Part shown: in pieces, positions 5,279 through 5,556 of the stretch
Position numbering within the stretch: position 1 is the first letter of the stretch
How the letters are laid out: each line of letters begins with the position of its first letter
DNA from: Bacteroidota bacterium
Lineage (GTDB): Bacteria > Bacteroidota > Bacteroidia > Flavobacteriales > Flavobacteriaceae
Assembly: GCA_023386255.1 (NCBI GenBank)
Contig: JAEWKB010000180.1
Coordinates: 1-5,556, forward strand
Reading direction: 5' to 3'
DNA length: 5,556 nucleotides
Translations under genes and position numbers: made by a program
Notes under the pieces: model-generated
The model's input: only the letters and a program-made list of their open reading frames with translations
Databases searched by the model: none
What the model was told of the DNA's origin: nothing

Positions 5279-5556
5279 ATGAAAGCTACAATCAGCCATA
5301 ATAATGCGACTTTTAAAGTTGACCTTTCCCAACCCATAGATATATCCATCCCGCTTACTGCAGATGAAAACAACCCCATCGCGTGGTATATTGACAGGCC
5401 GGTAATAGAGCCTGTAACTATGGGCGACTGGACAGGCAGGGTAAGCGAGGGGTCATCTACCAACTTCAACAACATATTTTTCAATCCGCACGGGCACGGT
5501 ACGCACACCGAATGCCTTGGGCATATTACTAAAGATTTCTTTAGTATCAATAAGGC
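5279..5556 (+). CDS. cyclase family protein (kynurenine formamidase-like), N-terminal part
   Basis: The gene runs off the right edge and 92 residues are present. The N-terminus VDLSQPIDISIPL (14-26) fits the opening of the cyclase/KynB-like metal hydrolase fold, and NPHGHGTHTECLGH (69-82) corresponds to its metal-binding motif HxGTHxDxPxH. The motif is altered: the first His is shifted by one (H71 or H73), Asp is Glu (E78), and Pro is Leu (L80), while GTH and the final H82 are kept. Members hydrolyse amides or lactones with a bound divalent metal; the substrate here cannot be told. The start is secure, since the hemW TGA lies in the same frame 12 nt upstream and ATG 5279 is the first start after it. 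The spacing and lack of a promoter suggest cotranscription with ruvC and hemW. It is not necessarily a tryptophan catabolism gene. Confidence 0.85.
   Translation, partial: MKATISHNNATFKVDLSQPIDISIPLTADENNPIAWYIDRPVIEPVTMGDWTGRVSEGSSTNFNNIFFNPHGHGTHTECLGHITKDFFSINK

Noticed and set aside
4987..5550. 187-codon open frame on the - strand opposite the end of hemW and the start of the cyclase gene
   Set aside because: It crosses the junction of two well-supported + strand genes and its translation shows no family features.

Overview
The window looks like a piece of ordinary chromosome from a member of the Bacteroidota, most likely the Flavobacteriaceae and probably Flavobacterium or a close relative. 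Three things point there. The DnaE, RuvC and HemW proteins read as typical flavobacterial versions. No gene start has a Shine-Dalgarno sequence. Five transcription units are each preceded by a perfect copy of the Bacteroidota -7 promoter element TAnnTTTG. Everything recognisable is on the + strand. No gene-free stretch exceeds 300 bases, and there is no sign of mobile elements, CRISPR or phage.

Layout: (1) 1-1185, the C-terminal 394 residues of the replicative DNA polymerase III alpha subunit (dnaE), cut by the window edge. (2) 1295-1612, thioredoxin (trxA), with its own promoter and terminator. (3) 1720-2646, a soluble DUF58/vWA-like protein whose promoter element ends 4 nt before the ATG. 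(4) 2733-2806, tRNA-Asp(GTC), with a textbook promoter and a strong terminator. (5) 2807-3018, a 212-nt spacer with that terminator, a short sequence resembling a collapsed tRNA-Asp gene, and a second terminator. (6) 3019-3513, a small lipoprotein that appears to carry a TonB C-terminal-like domain and has a 9+9 bp palindrome across its start codon. (7) 3566-4117 ruvC, 4133-5266 hemW and 5279 onward a cyclase-family (kynurenine-formamidase-like) gene, cut by the right edge. These last three share one reading frame, have 15- and 12-nt gaps with no internal promoter or terminator, and look like one operon.

The genes are housekeeping functions (replication, redox, Holliday junction resolution, heme handling, translation) and I see no evidence of a new multi-gene system. 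The points most worth a second look are small. They are the palindrome at the lipoprotein start, the TonB-like domain on a lipoprotein, the probable tRNA-Asp relic, the non-ATG start of ruvC that the promoter element helps to place, and the likely leaderless DUF58 transcript.
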